A DNA stretch of 64,000 bases from Paraburkholderia nodosa (GTDB taxonomy: Bacteria; Pseudomonadota; Gammaproteobacteria; Burkholderiales; Burkholderiaceae), in contig NZ_MCNV01000013.1 in assembly GCF_001718195.1 (NCBI RefSeq), forward strand, positions 1-64,000, written 5' to 3'. The notes under the pieces were generated by a model. The model did not search any database. It was not told the DNA's origin and saw nothing but the letters and a program-made list of their open reading frames with translations. Both the position numbers and the translations under genes were made by a program. This document shows positions 1 to 8,623 of this stretch, one piece after another (the stretch's first letter is position 1; each line of letters opens with the position of its first letter).

Positions 1-190
1 GTATGGTGCGCGCCGGACTCTGCAGGGGCCGGCGCGAGCGGTCCGCCAACGCCGTGGCGCCGTCATCCTGTGCATGCCGGGCAAGCCACTTGTAGCCGGT
101 CTTCGGGCTGATGCCGAAACGCCGGCATAGTTCACGCCGGTTGGCGCCGTCCTGCAGGGCCAGATTCACGAATTCCAGACGCAGGTTCAT
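1..190 (-). mobile_element. IS481-like transposase, N-terminal part, runs off the window
   Basis: Reading the minus strand from an ATG at 190 gives an open frame beginning MNLRLEFVNLALQDG and containing a helix-turn-helix of the type RRELCRRFGISPKTGYKWL, followed by the ADRSRRP motif common in IS481-family transposases. Only about 63 residues are inside the window; the DDE catalytic domain would lie to the left. The frame is intact as far as visible. The family call rests on the N-terminal helix-turn-helix and the terminal sequence at 246-290; IS3-like OrfA is the alternative. Confidence 0.75.
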
Positions 191-245
191 GGTGTTTCTC
201 GGGTTCCAGGGCATGAACGGCTCCAGGCGAATCACTCGCCCGAAG

Positions 246-290
246 TGTTACCCATGTCCCCGCACACCTGTTACCCATGTCTCCGGTCCA
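246..290. repeat. Terminal region of the IS element with a 13-bp direct repeat
   Basis: The 13-mer TGTTACCCATGTC occurs at 246-258 and again at 269-281, a 23-bp period, just outside the transposase start. Such repeated TGTTACCCATGTC boxes are typical of IS481-family ends, where the transposase binds. The second copy continues into CTCCGGTCCA and probably marks the element's boundary near 290. The other end is outside the window, so no target duplication can be checked. Confidence 0.6.
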
Positions 291-383
291 TACACCGCCG
301 CAAAGAAAGTAGGTGCCGCCCCGCACAGGGGCAACGCATGCATACCGACGCGAAAACAAGAAAACAACAAAACACAAAAACAA

Positions 384-1079
384 TCAAAACGTCAGCACAC
401 TAAGAAACATACGCTGCAACCACCCAACAGTAGTCGCGTCATTCAGCAACCCACGCCCCACCTGCTCGATCCGGGCATTGGCAATCTTCCCCGACTCAAC
501 GTAATTATCGGCTTCGACATCGTTAGGATTAACGATCCCGGAAAGCCGCAACCGTTGATGCTCACCGCTCATTGCGATGATCTTCTCGCCGGACACAACC
601 AGATTACCCGTAGGCGTCTTGCTGATGACCGTGACGGCCAGCGTGCCGGTCATGTCGCTCGAAAGCGTGTGACTGCCGCTGCCGTTGAACGAGGTCGAAG
701 CCGAGCCGATATTGAACAGGCGCGCAAGTCGCGCCGCCGCGCCGGTCGACTGGTCGGCGGCCGTGGCCGTGATGTTGCTGTCGCGCTTCGCAGCCGCATT
801 CGCGACATCGTTGCCGCTATAGGTTTCGGAAAGCCGGATTGTGAGCACGTCGCCGATTCGCTGCGCCCGCGGTGTTTCGTACAGCGAGATGGCGGTGCCC
901 GACTGATAGATCGCGCCGCTGGTGTTGACGTTCAGCAGCGGTTCCGCGAGCGGCGGCGTCATCGGCGTGTTGACGATCGACTCCGGCGTCGCGCAGCCAG
1001 CCAGCGCCGCGCCGAGCGACGCGCACAGCAACACGTACCGCAAGCTTTTCGAACGAGTCGTCCGGCATGCGCTGGACAT
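384..1079 (-). CDS. flgH: Flagellar L-ring protein FlgH
   Basis: FlgH forms the outer-membrane L ring around the flagellar rod. The 231-residue protein has a lipoprotein signal with lipobox LAGC, then the family pattern: SGAIYQ, an RIGDVLTIRL segment, a central beta region, VSGEKIIAMSGE and the C-terminal ARIEQVGRG with GWLQRMF. Length matches the usual 230 or so. The chosen start is the ATG at 1079, directly before the signal peptide; ATGs at 1106 and 1136 are in frame but add a non-signal-like extension. No other flagellar gene is near it, so this is an isolated copy, either a second flagellar system's remnant or a repurposed L-ring protein. It is the last gene of a minus-strand group starting at 2472. 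Confidence 0.9.
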   Translation of the reverse strand: MSSACRTTRSKSLRYVLLCASLGAALAGCATPESIVNTPMTPPLAEPLLNVNTSGAIYQSGTAISLYETPRAQRIGDVLTIRLSETYSGNDVANAAAKRDSNITATAADQSTGAAARLARLFNIGSASTSFNGSGSHTLSSDMTGTLAVTVISKTPTGNLVVSGEKIIAMSGEHQRLRLSGIVNPNDVEADNYVESGKIANARIEQVGRGLLNDATTVGWLQRMFLSVLTF

Positions 1080-1208
1080 TGAGGATTCCGATTGATCGTA
1101 GGGCATGGCGGTGGGGCGGGTGCAAGAGTGATTCATCGGATTTGGCGAATTCAGCGAAGTCAGCAGATTCGTCGAGTTCGTTCGGGCGACGGGTTGGCGC
1201 GCATCGTT

Positions 1209-2030
1209 TCAGCCTTCGTCGAACTGGCTCAGCTTGAGCGTCTTCTCGCTGCCTTTGCCGCGCAGCGTGGCGGGCTTGAGCAGGTAGGTGAGCGTCGCGC
1301 GCTGGCTGTCGGGCAGCAGGCAGATGGTGATCGTGCTCGATGCGTTCTCCCACACGAGCAGCGGCAGCGAAGACGCGCCGAGCACGCGCGGCGCGCCGTA
1401 GCGCGAGGCGAGCAGATTGCGCAGGTCGAATGCCGTTGTCGAGTCCACGACGAACGACATTTCATAGAGCCGCAGCGGGTCGCCCGCCGATGCGTGCGCA
1501 AAGCGCAGGATATGGTCCACCGCGGGCACGCCGTCCACGACGGCGCGCGAGGGCGTCCAGCCTTGCGCCGTATGGTGAGCCCACCGGCAAGCGACCGTCT
1601 GGCTCGTGTAACTCTTGACCATCATGCCGATGTCGCTGCCTGCGATGTCGGTCTCGCAAAGCAGTTCGCTCTCGTGCGGCGTTGCGCGCACCATGTCCGT
1701 TTGTCGCAGCGCGCTCAGCGGCGTACCGAGCACAATGCCGCGAAACGCAAAGGGCGATTCATCCGGCGCCGGAACGCGCGGACGGGTGGGCGGTGAAACG
1801 GGCGACGGCCGCCGTTTTCTCGCCGGCGCCGCGGGCGGTTTCGCTGCGCTTGCCTCATGCACCGCGTTCGCGGTAATCAATGCGCTCGGCGGGCTCGCCG
1901 GCGCAGGGGCCTGCGGCGCGACGTACATTTGCACGCGCCCTTCGTAGTGCGTGTCCGCATGCGCGGGCGAGAGCGGCGCGGCCAGGCATGCGCCGCTCAA
2001 AGCGCAAGCGATCAATGACGCCCGTTTCAT
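1209..2030 (-). CDS. Exported hypothetical protein upstream of flgH
   Basis: The 273-residue product begins with a clear signal peptide (MKRASLIACALSGACLAAPL, cleavage near AHA-D). A Pro/Ala/Arg-rich linker of about residues 35-95 follows, then a folded domain beginning near SPFAFRGIVLGTPLS and containing three or four cysteines. The motif GIVLGTPLSALRQ resembles small periplasmic proteins whose name I do not know; no function can be assigned. It lies between an 81-residue lipoprotein and flgH on the same strand with short gaps, suggesting co-transcription. Confidence 0.7.
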   Translation of the reverse strand: MKRASLIACALSGACLAAPLSPAHADTHYEGRVQMYVAPQAPAPASPPSALITANAVHEASAAKPPAAPARKRRPSPVSPPTRPRVPAPDESPFAFRGIVLGTPLSALRQTDMVRATPHESELLCETDIAGSDIGMMVKSYTSQTVACRWAHHTAQGWTPSRAVVDGVPAVDHILRFAHASAGDPLRLYEMSFVVDSTTAFDLRNLLASRYGAPRVLGASSLPLLVWENASSTITICLLPDSQRATLTYLLKPATLRGKGSEKTLKLSQFDEG

Positions 2031-2044
2031 CGGCTAAACCTCGA

Positions 2045-2290
2045 TCAGTCGACCGCCGCCGCGCACGCGTCGAACGGCACGGCTGCGGGATGGCCGACCA
2101 GCGGCACGATCTTCAGCGTGGCCGATGCGACCCGGCATGGAAAGGCCACCACGGCGCAGCCGTCGAGCGGCAGAGCCAGGCAGGCGAGGGCAATGGCCGA
2201 CGCGGCGCGCGCCAGATGCGTTGACAACCGGGGTGTCAGGCACATGGGCGAGCGCTGCGTCGACGGCTCCCGTGACAGCGAAGTGGTCAT
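2045..2290 (-). CDS. Small lipoprotein-like protein (possibly DUF6726)
   Basis: The 81-residue protein has a hydrophobic signal segment ending in the lipobox-like LDGC at about residues 42-45, followed by AVVAFPCRVASATLKIVPLV and a Cys-containing tail. This CAVVAFPCR pattern resembles the DUF6726 family as I recall it; function is unknown. Its ATG at 2288-2290 overlaps the stop of the upstream 61-residue gene in an ATGA arrangement, which implies translational coupling. The long polar N-terminal extension before the signal suggests a possible later start, but none with a better ribosome site was seen. Confidence 0.6.
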   Translation of the reverse strand: MTTSLSREPSTQRSPMCLTPRLSTHLARAASAIALACLALPLDGCAVVAFPCRVASATLKIVPLVGHPAAVPFDACAAAVD

Positions 2291-2472
2291 GCCGAAGTGT
2301 TGATGTTGTGGCCGAGCGGACCGATCGGTGGGGCCGGATTCACGGTTTCCTGCTGCGGAAAGGGGTTACCGGCGGTACCTCCCGTGCTGGAGTTCCTGGT
2401 GTTGCGGTTTTCGCCCAGCGTCGTCAACGAGGACGTGTGCACGATGTTGCTCGAACCGATAGGGCTGGTCAT
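2287..2472 (-). CDS. Small hypothetical protein, first gene of the flgH group
   Basis: The 61-residue product is polar and Asn/Thr/Gly/Pro-rich with no signal or membrane segment. It is kept because an excellent ribosome site (AAGGAGG, reading minus strand just above 2472) precedes the ATG and its stop overlaps the next start by 4 bp. I do not recognise the family. Its position as leader gene, downstream of a terminator-like hairpin at 2501-2535, is of interest for regulation. Confidence 0.6.
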   Translation of the reverse strand: MTSPIGSSNIVHTSSLTTLGENRNTRNSSTGGTAGNPFPQQETVNPAPPIGPLGHNINTSA

Positions 2473-2500
2473 GATGGGCCTCCTTGGCGCAATGGAACAA

Positions 2501-2535
2501 AAAAGGGGCGCGCCGAGAAGGGGGAAGCGCGCCCC
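2501..2535 (-). terminator. Rho-independent terminator or attenuator before the flgH group
   Basis: On the minus strand a 9-bp perfect stem GGGGCGCGC/GCGCGCCCC (arms 2527-2535 and 2505-2513) is followed by a run of six T. It lies only about 30 bp upstream of the first start codon at 2472 and over 330 bp below the end of the next upstream gene. It can therefore act either as that gene's terminator or as an attenuator within the leader of the flgH group. Confidence 0.7.
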
Positions 2536-2871
2536 GCCTTACGCCGATCGGGGGGCAATCGACGTGCGGCGAGGCAAATCTTCGCTTCCAGAGCGTGTGC
2601 ATGAAGCGGGAATCAGCGTGGCCTTTGGCCAATCGCTTACGAGTCCTTCCAGGGGTATACGAATGTGCAAGTTTGAAAGGCGGGAATTCGGCGGGGAGCC
2701 GCTGACGAGGCGCAGAACTAGGCTGGAACCGAAGGAAATCCGCAAACGCGATTTGCGCGCGGCGTGTAAGGGGTGGGGAGGACGAGAAAGGTGAGGCGAG
2801 CGCACGTTCCCAGGCTGGCTGCCTGGCTCAGCAGCCTGGGTGAAAGAAAAATAAGGCGGAAGCAGGCGGCG
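2536..2871. other. Intergenic region with a second hairpin
   Basis: No credible gene is seen. An 8-bp inverted repeat CCCAGGCT (2809-2816)/AGCCTGGG (2833-2840) lies just below the stop of the stress-type protein gene; it lacks a T-run on the minus strand and so is not a classical terminator. Confidence 0.5.
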
Positions 2872-3771
2872 TCAAACCCTCTTCATGCGTTCCCAGCCGT
2901 GCCGCACGGCCGCCTTGAATCTTTCCCAGCCGCTTTCCGGGTAGCGCGACTCCCAATTCTCGCGAGCACTCGGCTCAATGCCTTGCCAGTCGTGTCCGCG
3001 ATACCGCTCATCCTGGCTGAGCGTTGCGCCGTGCTCGTAGGCTGCGCAATATTCTTCGTAGGACATGCCGGAGTCCGCGTAATTTGCGTCATAGTCTTTG
3101 CGGACTTCCGTCTCGTCGGATCCGTCGTCGAGCGGGGTGCCCATGACGGGATCCCCTACGAGGCCTCTCGCCGATGTCTGTGGCGCATTGGCCGTGCTCG
3201 ATGTCCGTTCGGGTTCCGTCGCTGTGCGCGTCGAGACCTGCTGCATGCCGCTGACTACAGTTGGCACTGCAGATGAATAGGCCGCGTGACGTGTTTCGGC
3301 GGGCGCTTCGGGCGACGTCTGGTGAAAACTGCCGGCCGCGCGAGCCGTACTCCTGGAGGGTGCAATGCCCGACGAAGCTTGGTGCCAGGCACGGCTGCGT
3401 TCCTCGATGTCCGCTGCACCCGCGCTGCGCATCACATCGCGGGCCAGATTTACCTGCATTTCGGAAACGTCTGCACTGACGACGGTTCCGCCTCGACGGA
3501 TGAACTCCCGGTAATCTTCGGTCACCGGCGGATACGCGCCGGGCGTGAAGAGCCGCGCGAACAAGCGTTCGAGTTGATCGAATACCGGCGTGCGTTGCTC
3601 AGTATCGCTCGCGCCCGCTGCATACACCCGCGGTCCTTTTTCCACCGGGGCCTCCATCGACATTGAGTAAATGGCGATATCGGCTTGCGCGACGCCTGCG
3701 TCGCCTAGTGCCTTTTGCGCGGAACATGCGCTCCCATAGCTGTCGTAGACGCCCAATACGGTTTGCCTCAT
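2872..3771 (-). CDS. YflT-type stress domain protein, paralogue A
   Basis: The 299-residue protein starts at an ATG at 3771 with AGGGAGA just upstream. Residues 1-130 resemble the YflT/general stress 17M-type fold (TVLGVYDSYGSACSAQKAL pattern, then EDYREFIRRGGTVVSADVSE). A low-complexity Ser/Thr/Ala linker covers about 130-220. The C-terminal 75 residues are conserved and aromatic (DYDANYADSG, YRGHDWQGIEPSARENWE, WERFKAAVRHGWERM). Both ends match the protein at 42374-43324 closely while the linkers differ. There is no signal peptide or membrane segment. Function is unknown; a cytoplasmic stress role is inferred only from the N-terminal family. Confidence 0.75.
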   Translation of the reverse strand: MRQTVLGVYDSYGSACSAQKALGDAGVAQADIAIYSMSMEAPVEKGPRVYAAGASDTEQRTPVFDQLERLFARLFTPGAYPPVTEDYREFIRRGGTVVSADVSEMQVNLARDVMRSAGAADIEERSRAWHQASSGIAPSRSTARAAGSFHQTSPEAPAETRHAAYSSAVPTVVSGMQQVSTRTATEPERTSSTANAPQTSARGLVGDPVMGTPLDDGSDETEVRKDYDANYADSGMSYEEYCAAYEHGATLSQDERYRGHDWQGIEPSARENWESRYPESGWERFKAAVRHGWERMKRV

Positions 3772-3945
3772 GACTGTCTCCCTTCGCTTTCGACGGGCGG
3801 TGCCGCCGCGTACGAGGCGTGGGCGCAACGGTCATGCCCGATTGCGGAACTGGCGATACGGGCGATCTGGCACCCCGGGGAAGACGTCCGATTCAGGTGC
3901 AATCGGCACAACGCGGCAATCCATGCCAACGCGCGCCTGCGCTCG

Positions 3946-4683
3946 TCAAGGCGCGATCGTATAACGCAGGATCCGGTCGCGCGACTGCTCGAGCAGGCGC
4001 GTCATCGCAGCCGCCGCAGCGTCGGCTTCGCGCGCGACGATGTGCCGGCGCACGGCATCGTGCAGTTCGAGATCTTCGCTAGGTTTCGCGGCCTGGCGCT
4101 GCATCATTTCCGACGACACGCGCAGCGCGGCCTTGATGGCGTTGCCGATCGTGATGAACATGCCGTTTTGCGAGGCCGTGATGATGGCGAGGTGGAACTC
4201 GAGATTCGCGTCGGCGGCCGCGCGTATGTCCGAGGCGCCATGCTGGGCAGACTGGCCGTAAGCGCTAGCCAATTCCAGGTAGCGGCGCTCGATGATCTGG
4301 AAGGTCTCTTCCTTGCCGTGGCGTGCGGCGAGAAAGCTCGCGCGCGGCTCGAAGCAGATGCGCATTTCGAAGATGTCTTCGACGATCTTCGAGTCGAACT
4401 GCGCATTGAGGCGCCACGCGAGCACATCGCGGTCGAGCAGGTTCCAGTCGGAGAAGGGCAGGACACGTGTGCCGATCTTGGGCGAAACGGCAATGAGCCG
4501 TTTGCCCGCCAACTGCTTGATCGCTTCGCGCAGGGTGGTGCGGCTCACGCCGTACGCGCTGCACAGTTCGCTTTCGACCGGCAGCGCGTCGCCGGGCGCA
4601 AACTCGCCCGAGACCACGCGCATGCCGATAATCTTGGCGATCTGCGTTGTTATATTGCCAACGATCGGTTCGCGCTCGAACAT
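3946..4683 (-). CDS. GntR/FadR-family regulator of the arabinoside operon
   Basis: The 245-residue protein has an N-terminal winged helix (VESELCSAYGVSRTTLREAI, about residues 33-52) and an all-helical FCD effector domain with conserved metal-site features (EMRICFEPRA, EFHLAIITAS). The start is the ATG at 4683, with GGGGAAG upstream; a longer frame to 5019 lacks domain sense. It is the last gene of the six-gene minus-strand operon, 44 bp below the arabinofuranosidase. It probably represses the operon and responds to arabinose or a related sugar acid; the effector is inference. Confidence 0.88.
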   Translation of the reverse strand: MFEREPIVGNITTQIAKIIGMRVVSGEFAPGDALPVESELCSAYGVSRTTLREAIKQLAGKRLIAVSPKIGTRVLPFSDWNLLDRDVLAWRLNAQFDSKIVEDIFEMRICFEPRASFLAARHGKEETFQIIERRYLELASAYGQSAQHGASDIRAAADANLEFHLAIITASQNGMFITIGNAIKAALRVSSEMMQRQAAKPSEDLELHDAVRRHIVAREADAAAAAMTRLLEQSRDRILRYTIAP

Positions 4684-4727
4684 CACTTCCCCTTCATGGA
4701 CGTCGTGCACAGCGTGTCCGTGCTGTG

Positions 4728-6239
4728 TTATCGGGCGGTCGTCACAATCACGTTCCACGAGCCCGGTTTGAGCTTCGCGCGCACGCGTTCCCCCTCGACC
4801 GTCACGGCGTTGTTCACTGCCGGCGCCACCGTCGTTGGCGCTTCCACCGTGTTCACCGCTTTCATGTTGGCATGATACAACTCGAGCGCGTGATCGAGCG
4901 TACGTTCCTTGCCGAGCCCGCGCAGCTCGACATCGAGTTCCATTTCGTCGCTCAGGTGGCGGTTGAGCGCGAAGAGGGTCGTCGTGCCCGTGACGCGATC
5001 GTCCACCACCGCTGCGCAAAGATAGGGGATCTCCGGAAAGGTTTCCGCTTCATAGGTGGGAGAATCGATCACCGGTTTGAGCACGCGGCCATGGCCGAAT
5101 TTCGAGGCCTGAGCGAACGGATGGAAGATGGTCTGGCGCCACGCGCGGCCGCCAGGCTCCGTCATGATCGGCCCGATTACGTTGACGAGTTGTGCGAGAC
5201 AGGCGGTCTTCACGCGGTCCGAATTGTTCATCATGGTGATCAGCGCGCCGCCCACCACGAGCGCGTCTTCGTGGTTGTAGACCTCCTCGATCAGCCGTGG
5301 CGCCTCGGGCCAGCCCGGCTTGCGCAGGTCGTTGATGGTGCGCGCCTTGTACCAGACATTCCATTCGTCGAATGAAAGCATGATGCGCTTGGACGAATGC
5401 TTGCGCGCGGCCACGCTGTCCGCCACCGAGACGATTTCCTTGATGAACAGATCCATCACTTCGATGTTGCCGAAGAATTCCGCGGTCGAATCGCGCCGGT
5501 TCTCGAAGTAAGTATGTAGCGAAATGAAATCGACCTGCTCGAAGCAATGGTCGAGCACGCGGTCCTCCCACGCGCCGTAGGTGGGCATTTCGTGCGTGGA
5601 GGAACCGCACGCGGCGAGCTGAATGGTCGGGTCGACCGAGCGCATGAGCTTGGCCGTCTCGAGCGCGGCGCGCCCATATTCTTCGGCGGTCTTGCGGCAG
5701 ATCTGCCACGGGCCGTCCATTTCATTGCCGAGACACCAGAATTTGATGTCGTGGGGCTGTTCATAGCCGTGCTCGCGGCGCAGGTCGGAGAGCGCCGTGC
5801 CGCCTGGATGATTGCAGTATTCGACGAAGCGACGCGCTTCGTCGGGGCCGCGCGTGCCGAGGTTCACGCCGTACATGGGTTCGATGTCGAGCGAGCGGCA
5901 CCATTCGATGAATTCGTTCGTGCCGAACTGGTTGGTTTCGGTGGAGTACCACGCAAGATCGAGCCGGCGCGGGCGTTTTTCGCGCGGTCCCACGCCGTCT
6001 TCCCAGTTGTAGCCCGAGAGGAAATTGCCGCCAGGGTAACGCACGATCGTCGGGCCGAGTTCGCGCGTGAGCGCCATCACGTCCTTGCGGTAGCCGCGCT
6101 CGTCGGCGTCCGGATGGCCGGGCTCGAAGATGCCGGTATAGACGCAGCGGCCCATGTGCTCGACGAAGACGCCGAACAGGCGCCGGTCTAGCTCGGAAAT
6201 GACGAAGTCGCGGTCGACGATGAGGCGGGAAGCGATCAT
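4728..6239 (-). CDS. abfA: GH51 alpha-L-arabinofuranosidase
   Basis: This 503-residue enzyme removes terminal alpha-L-arabinofuranosyl groups from arabino-oligosaccharides. Family GH51 marks are present: RYPGGNFLSGYNWEDGVGP near residues 67-85, the acid/base Glu173 in WCLGNEMDGPW and the nucleophile Glu292 in FDEWNVW. Length is that of bacterial GH51 enzymes. There is no signal peptide, so it acts in the cytoplasm on imported oligosaccharides, consistent with the ABC importer encoded just upstream. It precedes the GntR regulator on the same transcript. Confidence 0.95.
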   Translation of the reverse strand: MIASRLIVDRDFVISELDRRLFGVFVEHMGRCVYTGIFEPGHPDADERGYRKDVMALTRELGPTIVRYPGGNFLSGYNWEDGVGPREKRPRRLDLAWYSTETNQFGTNEFIEWCRSLDIEPMYGVNLGTRGPDEARRFVEYCNHPGGTALSDLRREHGYEQPHDIKFWCLGNEMDGPWQICRKTAEEYGRAALETAKLMRSVDPTIQLAACGSSTHEMPTYGAWEDRVLDHCFEQVDFISLHTYFENRRDSTAEFFGNIEVMDLFIKEIVSVADSVAARKHSSKRIMLSFDEWNVWYKARTINDLRKPGWPEAPRLIEEVYNHEDALVVGGALITMMNNSDRVKTACLAQLVNVIGPIMTEPGGRAWRQTIFHPFAQASKFGHGRVLKPVIDSPTYEAETFPEIPYLCAAVVDDRVTGTTTLFALNRHLSDEMELDVELRGLGKERTLDHALELYHANMKAVNTVEAPTTVAPAVNNAVTVEGERVRAKLKPGSWNVIVTTAR

Positions 6240-6313
6240 GGTGTTCCTCTATCCATCCTGTAGCGGTGTGAAGTGAGGCGGCCGCGCCGCGTGGGCGCGG
6301 ACCTCCGGTGGCG

Positions 6314-7645
6314 TTATCGCGCGAGCAGGGCGTTGGTGCGTTGTTCGGCTTCCTTCTGCACGTCGGCGACCGACTTGCCGGTCGAGAGCATGTTGCTGAT
6401 CTCTTCGCCCACGATCTGCTGGATCGCGAACTGGCGCGGCACCGTGTTCGGCAGTGCGTAACCGGTGGTGGAGATTTCCTTGATTTCGGCGCGATGCGGC
6501 AGCGCGTTGAACGTGGCGCTCGTGATGATCGACTGGCGCGCGGGCAGATGGCCGGTGCGCGCCCAGTCGCCATCGTGGTCGTAAAGGAACTTGAGGAAGA
6601 CGAGCGCGGCGTGGCGCGTCTTTTCGTCCTTCGCGCCGCCCTTGAGCATGACCCACGAATGGCCGTCTGCCCAGACCGCCTTCTTCTGATACAGATTCGG
6701 GAACGGCACCACGTCGTAGCCATTCGCGAGCGGGGAATCGGGCTTCTTCGCGAGATTCGTGAAGTCCTCGATCATCCACGTGCCGACCATCAGCACGCCG
6801 GCCTTGCCGTTCTCGAACGCCTGGTTGGCGGCGCCATAGTCGAGCCCCGGTGTGACGTCTCCCGCCTTCATGAGCTTGTCGTAGAGCGTGAGCGCGTTGG
6901 CGGCTGCCGGCGTGTGCATGTCGATCTTCGTCGGGCCGGCGGGGAACAGCGTGCCATTTTGCTGATAGACCCACGTGTCGAACGTGCGCGTTTGCGCGGC
7001 CGATTCATTGGCGATCGGCACGGCGAAGTAGGGCAGACCCGTCTTGTCCTTGAACTGCTTCGCCTGCGCGAGCAGTTCGTCGGGCGTTTTCGGCAGGATG
7101 GGCTTGCCGCTCGCGTCGACGAGTCCCGCCTTCTTGAACAGGTTGACGTTGATGTGCCAGAGCCACGAATGCGTGTCGAACGGCAGCGCATAGGTCTTAC
7201 CGCCGAACGTCACGGCGCGGTGGGCCTGGGGCGTGAAATCGTTGGTGTCCACGCCGACCGACTTGAAGCCGTCGTCGAGCGGCTCGACCAGATTGCGCTT
7301 CACGTAGTCGCCCAGGACCGCCTCGTGCATGACCGAGATGGTCGGCACGTCGCGGCTCAGAATGCGCGCATCGATCTGCGTATAGTAGGGCGCCCACTCG
7401 ATGATCTGCGGCTTGACGACGATGTCTTCCTTATTCGTCGCGTTGAACTGGTTCACGAGCGTCGTGATGATGCCGCATTCGCCCGAGGCCTGGCTCACGT
7501 CATTGACCTTGCCGTATTCGGCGTCGCACGCGCCGAAAAAGCGTGACAGTGTGATTTCCGTTTTGGCGTGGGCCGGCGCGGTCAAGGTCGCCGCGAGGCC
7601 GAGCGCAGCCAGCGTGAGTACGCCGCGCACCAACGATCTTCTCAT
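6314..7645 (-). CDS. ABC sugar-binding protein (family 1)
   Basis: This periplasmic solute-binding protein feeds the adjacent importer. The 443-residue product has a signal peptide cleaved at AHA-K, about residue 27, then a family 1 extracellular binding fold with the ITLSRFFGACDAEYGKVND start, FDTHSWLWHINVNLFKKAG, and a WADGHSWVMLKGG segment. AGGAGA precedes the ATG. Its position between the permeases and the arabinofuranosidase suggests arabino-oligosaccharides or arabinose as ligand; this is context inference. Confidence 0.92.
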   Translation of the reverse strand: MRRSLVRGVLTLAALGLAATLTAPAHAKTEITLSRFFGACDAEYGKVNDVSQASGECGIITTLVNQFNATNKEDIVVKPQIIEWAPYYTQIDARILSRDVPTISVMHEAVLGDYVKRNLVEPLDDGFKSVGVDTNDFTPQAHRAVTFGGKTYALPFDTHSWLWHINVNLFKKAGLVDASGKPILPKTPDELLAQAKQFKDKTGLPYFAVPIANESAAQTRTFDTWVYQQNGTLFPAGPTKIDMHTPAAANALTLYDKLMKAGDVTPGLDYGAANQAFENGKAGVLMVGTWMIEDFTNLAKKPDSPLANGYDVVPFPNLYQKKAVWADGHSWVMLKGGAKDEKTRHAALVFLKFLYDHDGDWARTGHLPARQSIITSATFNALPHRAEIKEISTTGYALPNTVPRQFAIQQIVGEEISNMLSTGKSVADVQKEAEQRTNALLAR

Positions 7646-7759
7646 GTCTCTCTCCTGTGCTAGACCCCGCTGGCGCGTTGTTCACGTGCTACCAGTGGAT
7701 CGTTTGTTTGTACTGCGAATCAATGGGCGACCGGCCGATGTATGGTTCGGTGTCACCGC

Positions 7760-8623
7760 CTACCGAACTGCGGTGCCGGCTACGGCCGCCACGATGTACT
7801 TCTGGAAGAACAGATACAGCACGAAGATGGGCAAGCCGGCGAAGACGGCCTGCGCCATGAGGTAGCCGATGCCCTCGGACTGCGCGAAATTGCCTTGCGT
7901 GGAGGCGAGCCCGATCGTCAGCGTGTACATCTCTGGCTTGGACGCGGAGACGAGCGGCCAGAGATAGTCGTTCCACGCACTGAGAAACGTGAAGATGGCG
8001 AGCGTAGCCTGCGCCGGCAGCGAAAGCGGCAGCACGACGCGCCAGAACACCTTGAAGCGCGAGGCATTGTCGAGCAAGGCGGCCTCCTCGATCTCGATGG
8101 GCACGGCCTTGAAGTACTGCGTCATGAGATAGACGCCGAACGGCGAGGCAAGGCGCGGCAGGATCAGCGCGCCATAGGTGTTGTGCCAGTCGAGCGTGGC
8201 GAAGATATGGTGCAGCGGAATCACGAGCGCCTGTTCGGGCACCGCGAGTCCGCAGAGGCAAAGCACGTAGATATAACGCTTGCCGGGAAACTCGGTGCGC
8301 GCGAAGCCATAGCCAGCGAGCGAGGCGATCACGAGCGTGAGCAGCGTCTGGCCGATCGAAACGATGAGGCTGTTAACGAGCCACCCGCCCACCGCCGAGG
8401 TATTGAGGATGTTCGTGTAGTTCTGCAGCGTGAAGGGCGGCGAGAAGAGCACGTCGGTGTGCCGTTCGAGAAATGCATTCGGCTTGAACGAGAGGCACAG
8501 CACCCAGACGAGCGGGGTGATCCAGAAAAGCGCGAGCACGACCACGGCGCCCAGCATCAGGCGGTCGCCCATGCGGCCCGTCAGCGAACCGCGGGAGCGG
8601 GTTTCGAAAGCGAGCGTGCTCAT
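7760..8623 (-). CDS. ABC sugar permease, MalG type
   Basis: The 287-residue inner-membrane protein has six predicted membrane segments and the permease loop EEAALLDNASRFKVFWRVVLPLSLP (EAA motif, around residues 190-212), which contacts the ATPase. Its ATG at 8621-8623 overlaps the stop of the upstream permease (ATGA), showing translational coupling. It is the second permease of the carbohydrate uptake transporter-1 type. The frame continues open upstream to 9472, but that part is a shadow of the other permease. Confidence 0.93.
   Translation of the reverse strand: MSTLAFETRSRGSLTGRMGDRLMLGAVVVLALFWITPLVWVLCLSFKPNAFLERHTDVLFSPPFTLQNYTNILNTSAVGGWLVNSLIVSIGQTLLTLVIASLAGYGFARTEFPGKRYIYVLCLCGLAVPEQALVIPLHHIFATLDWHNTYGALILPRLASPFGVYLMTQYFKAVPIEIEEAALLDNASRFKVFWRVVLPLSLPAQATLAIFTFLSAWNDYLWPLVSASKPEMYTLTIGLASTQGNFAQSEGIGYLMAQAVFAGLPIFVLYLFFQKYIVAAVAGTAVR

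Noticed and set aside
2809..2840. Terminator after the first YflT-like gene
   Set aside because: The stem is good but no T-run follows on the minus strand.
3715..4875. Long plus-strand frame opposite the GntR gene
   Set aside because: A shadow of the minus-strand regulator with no domain of its own.
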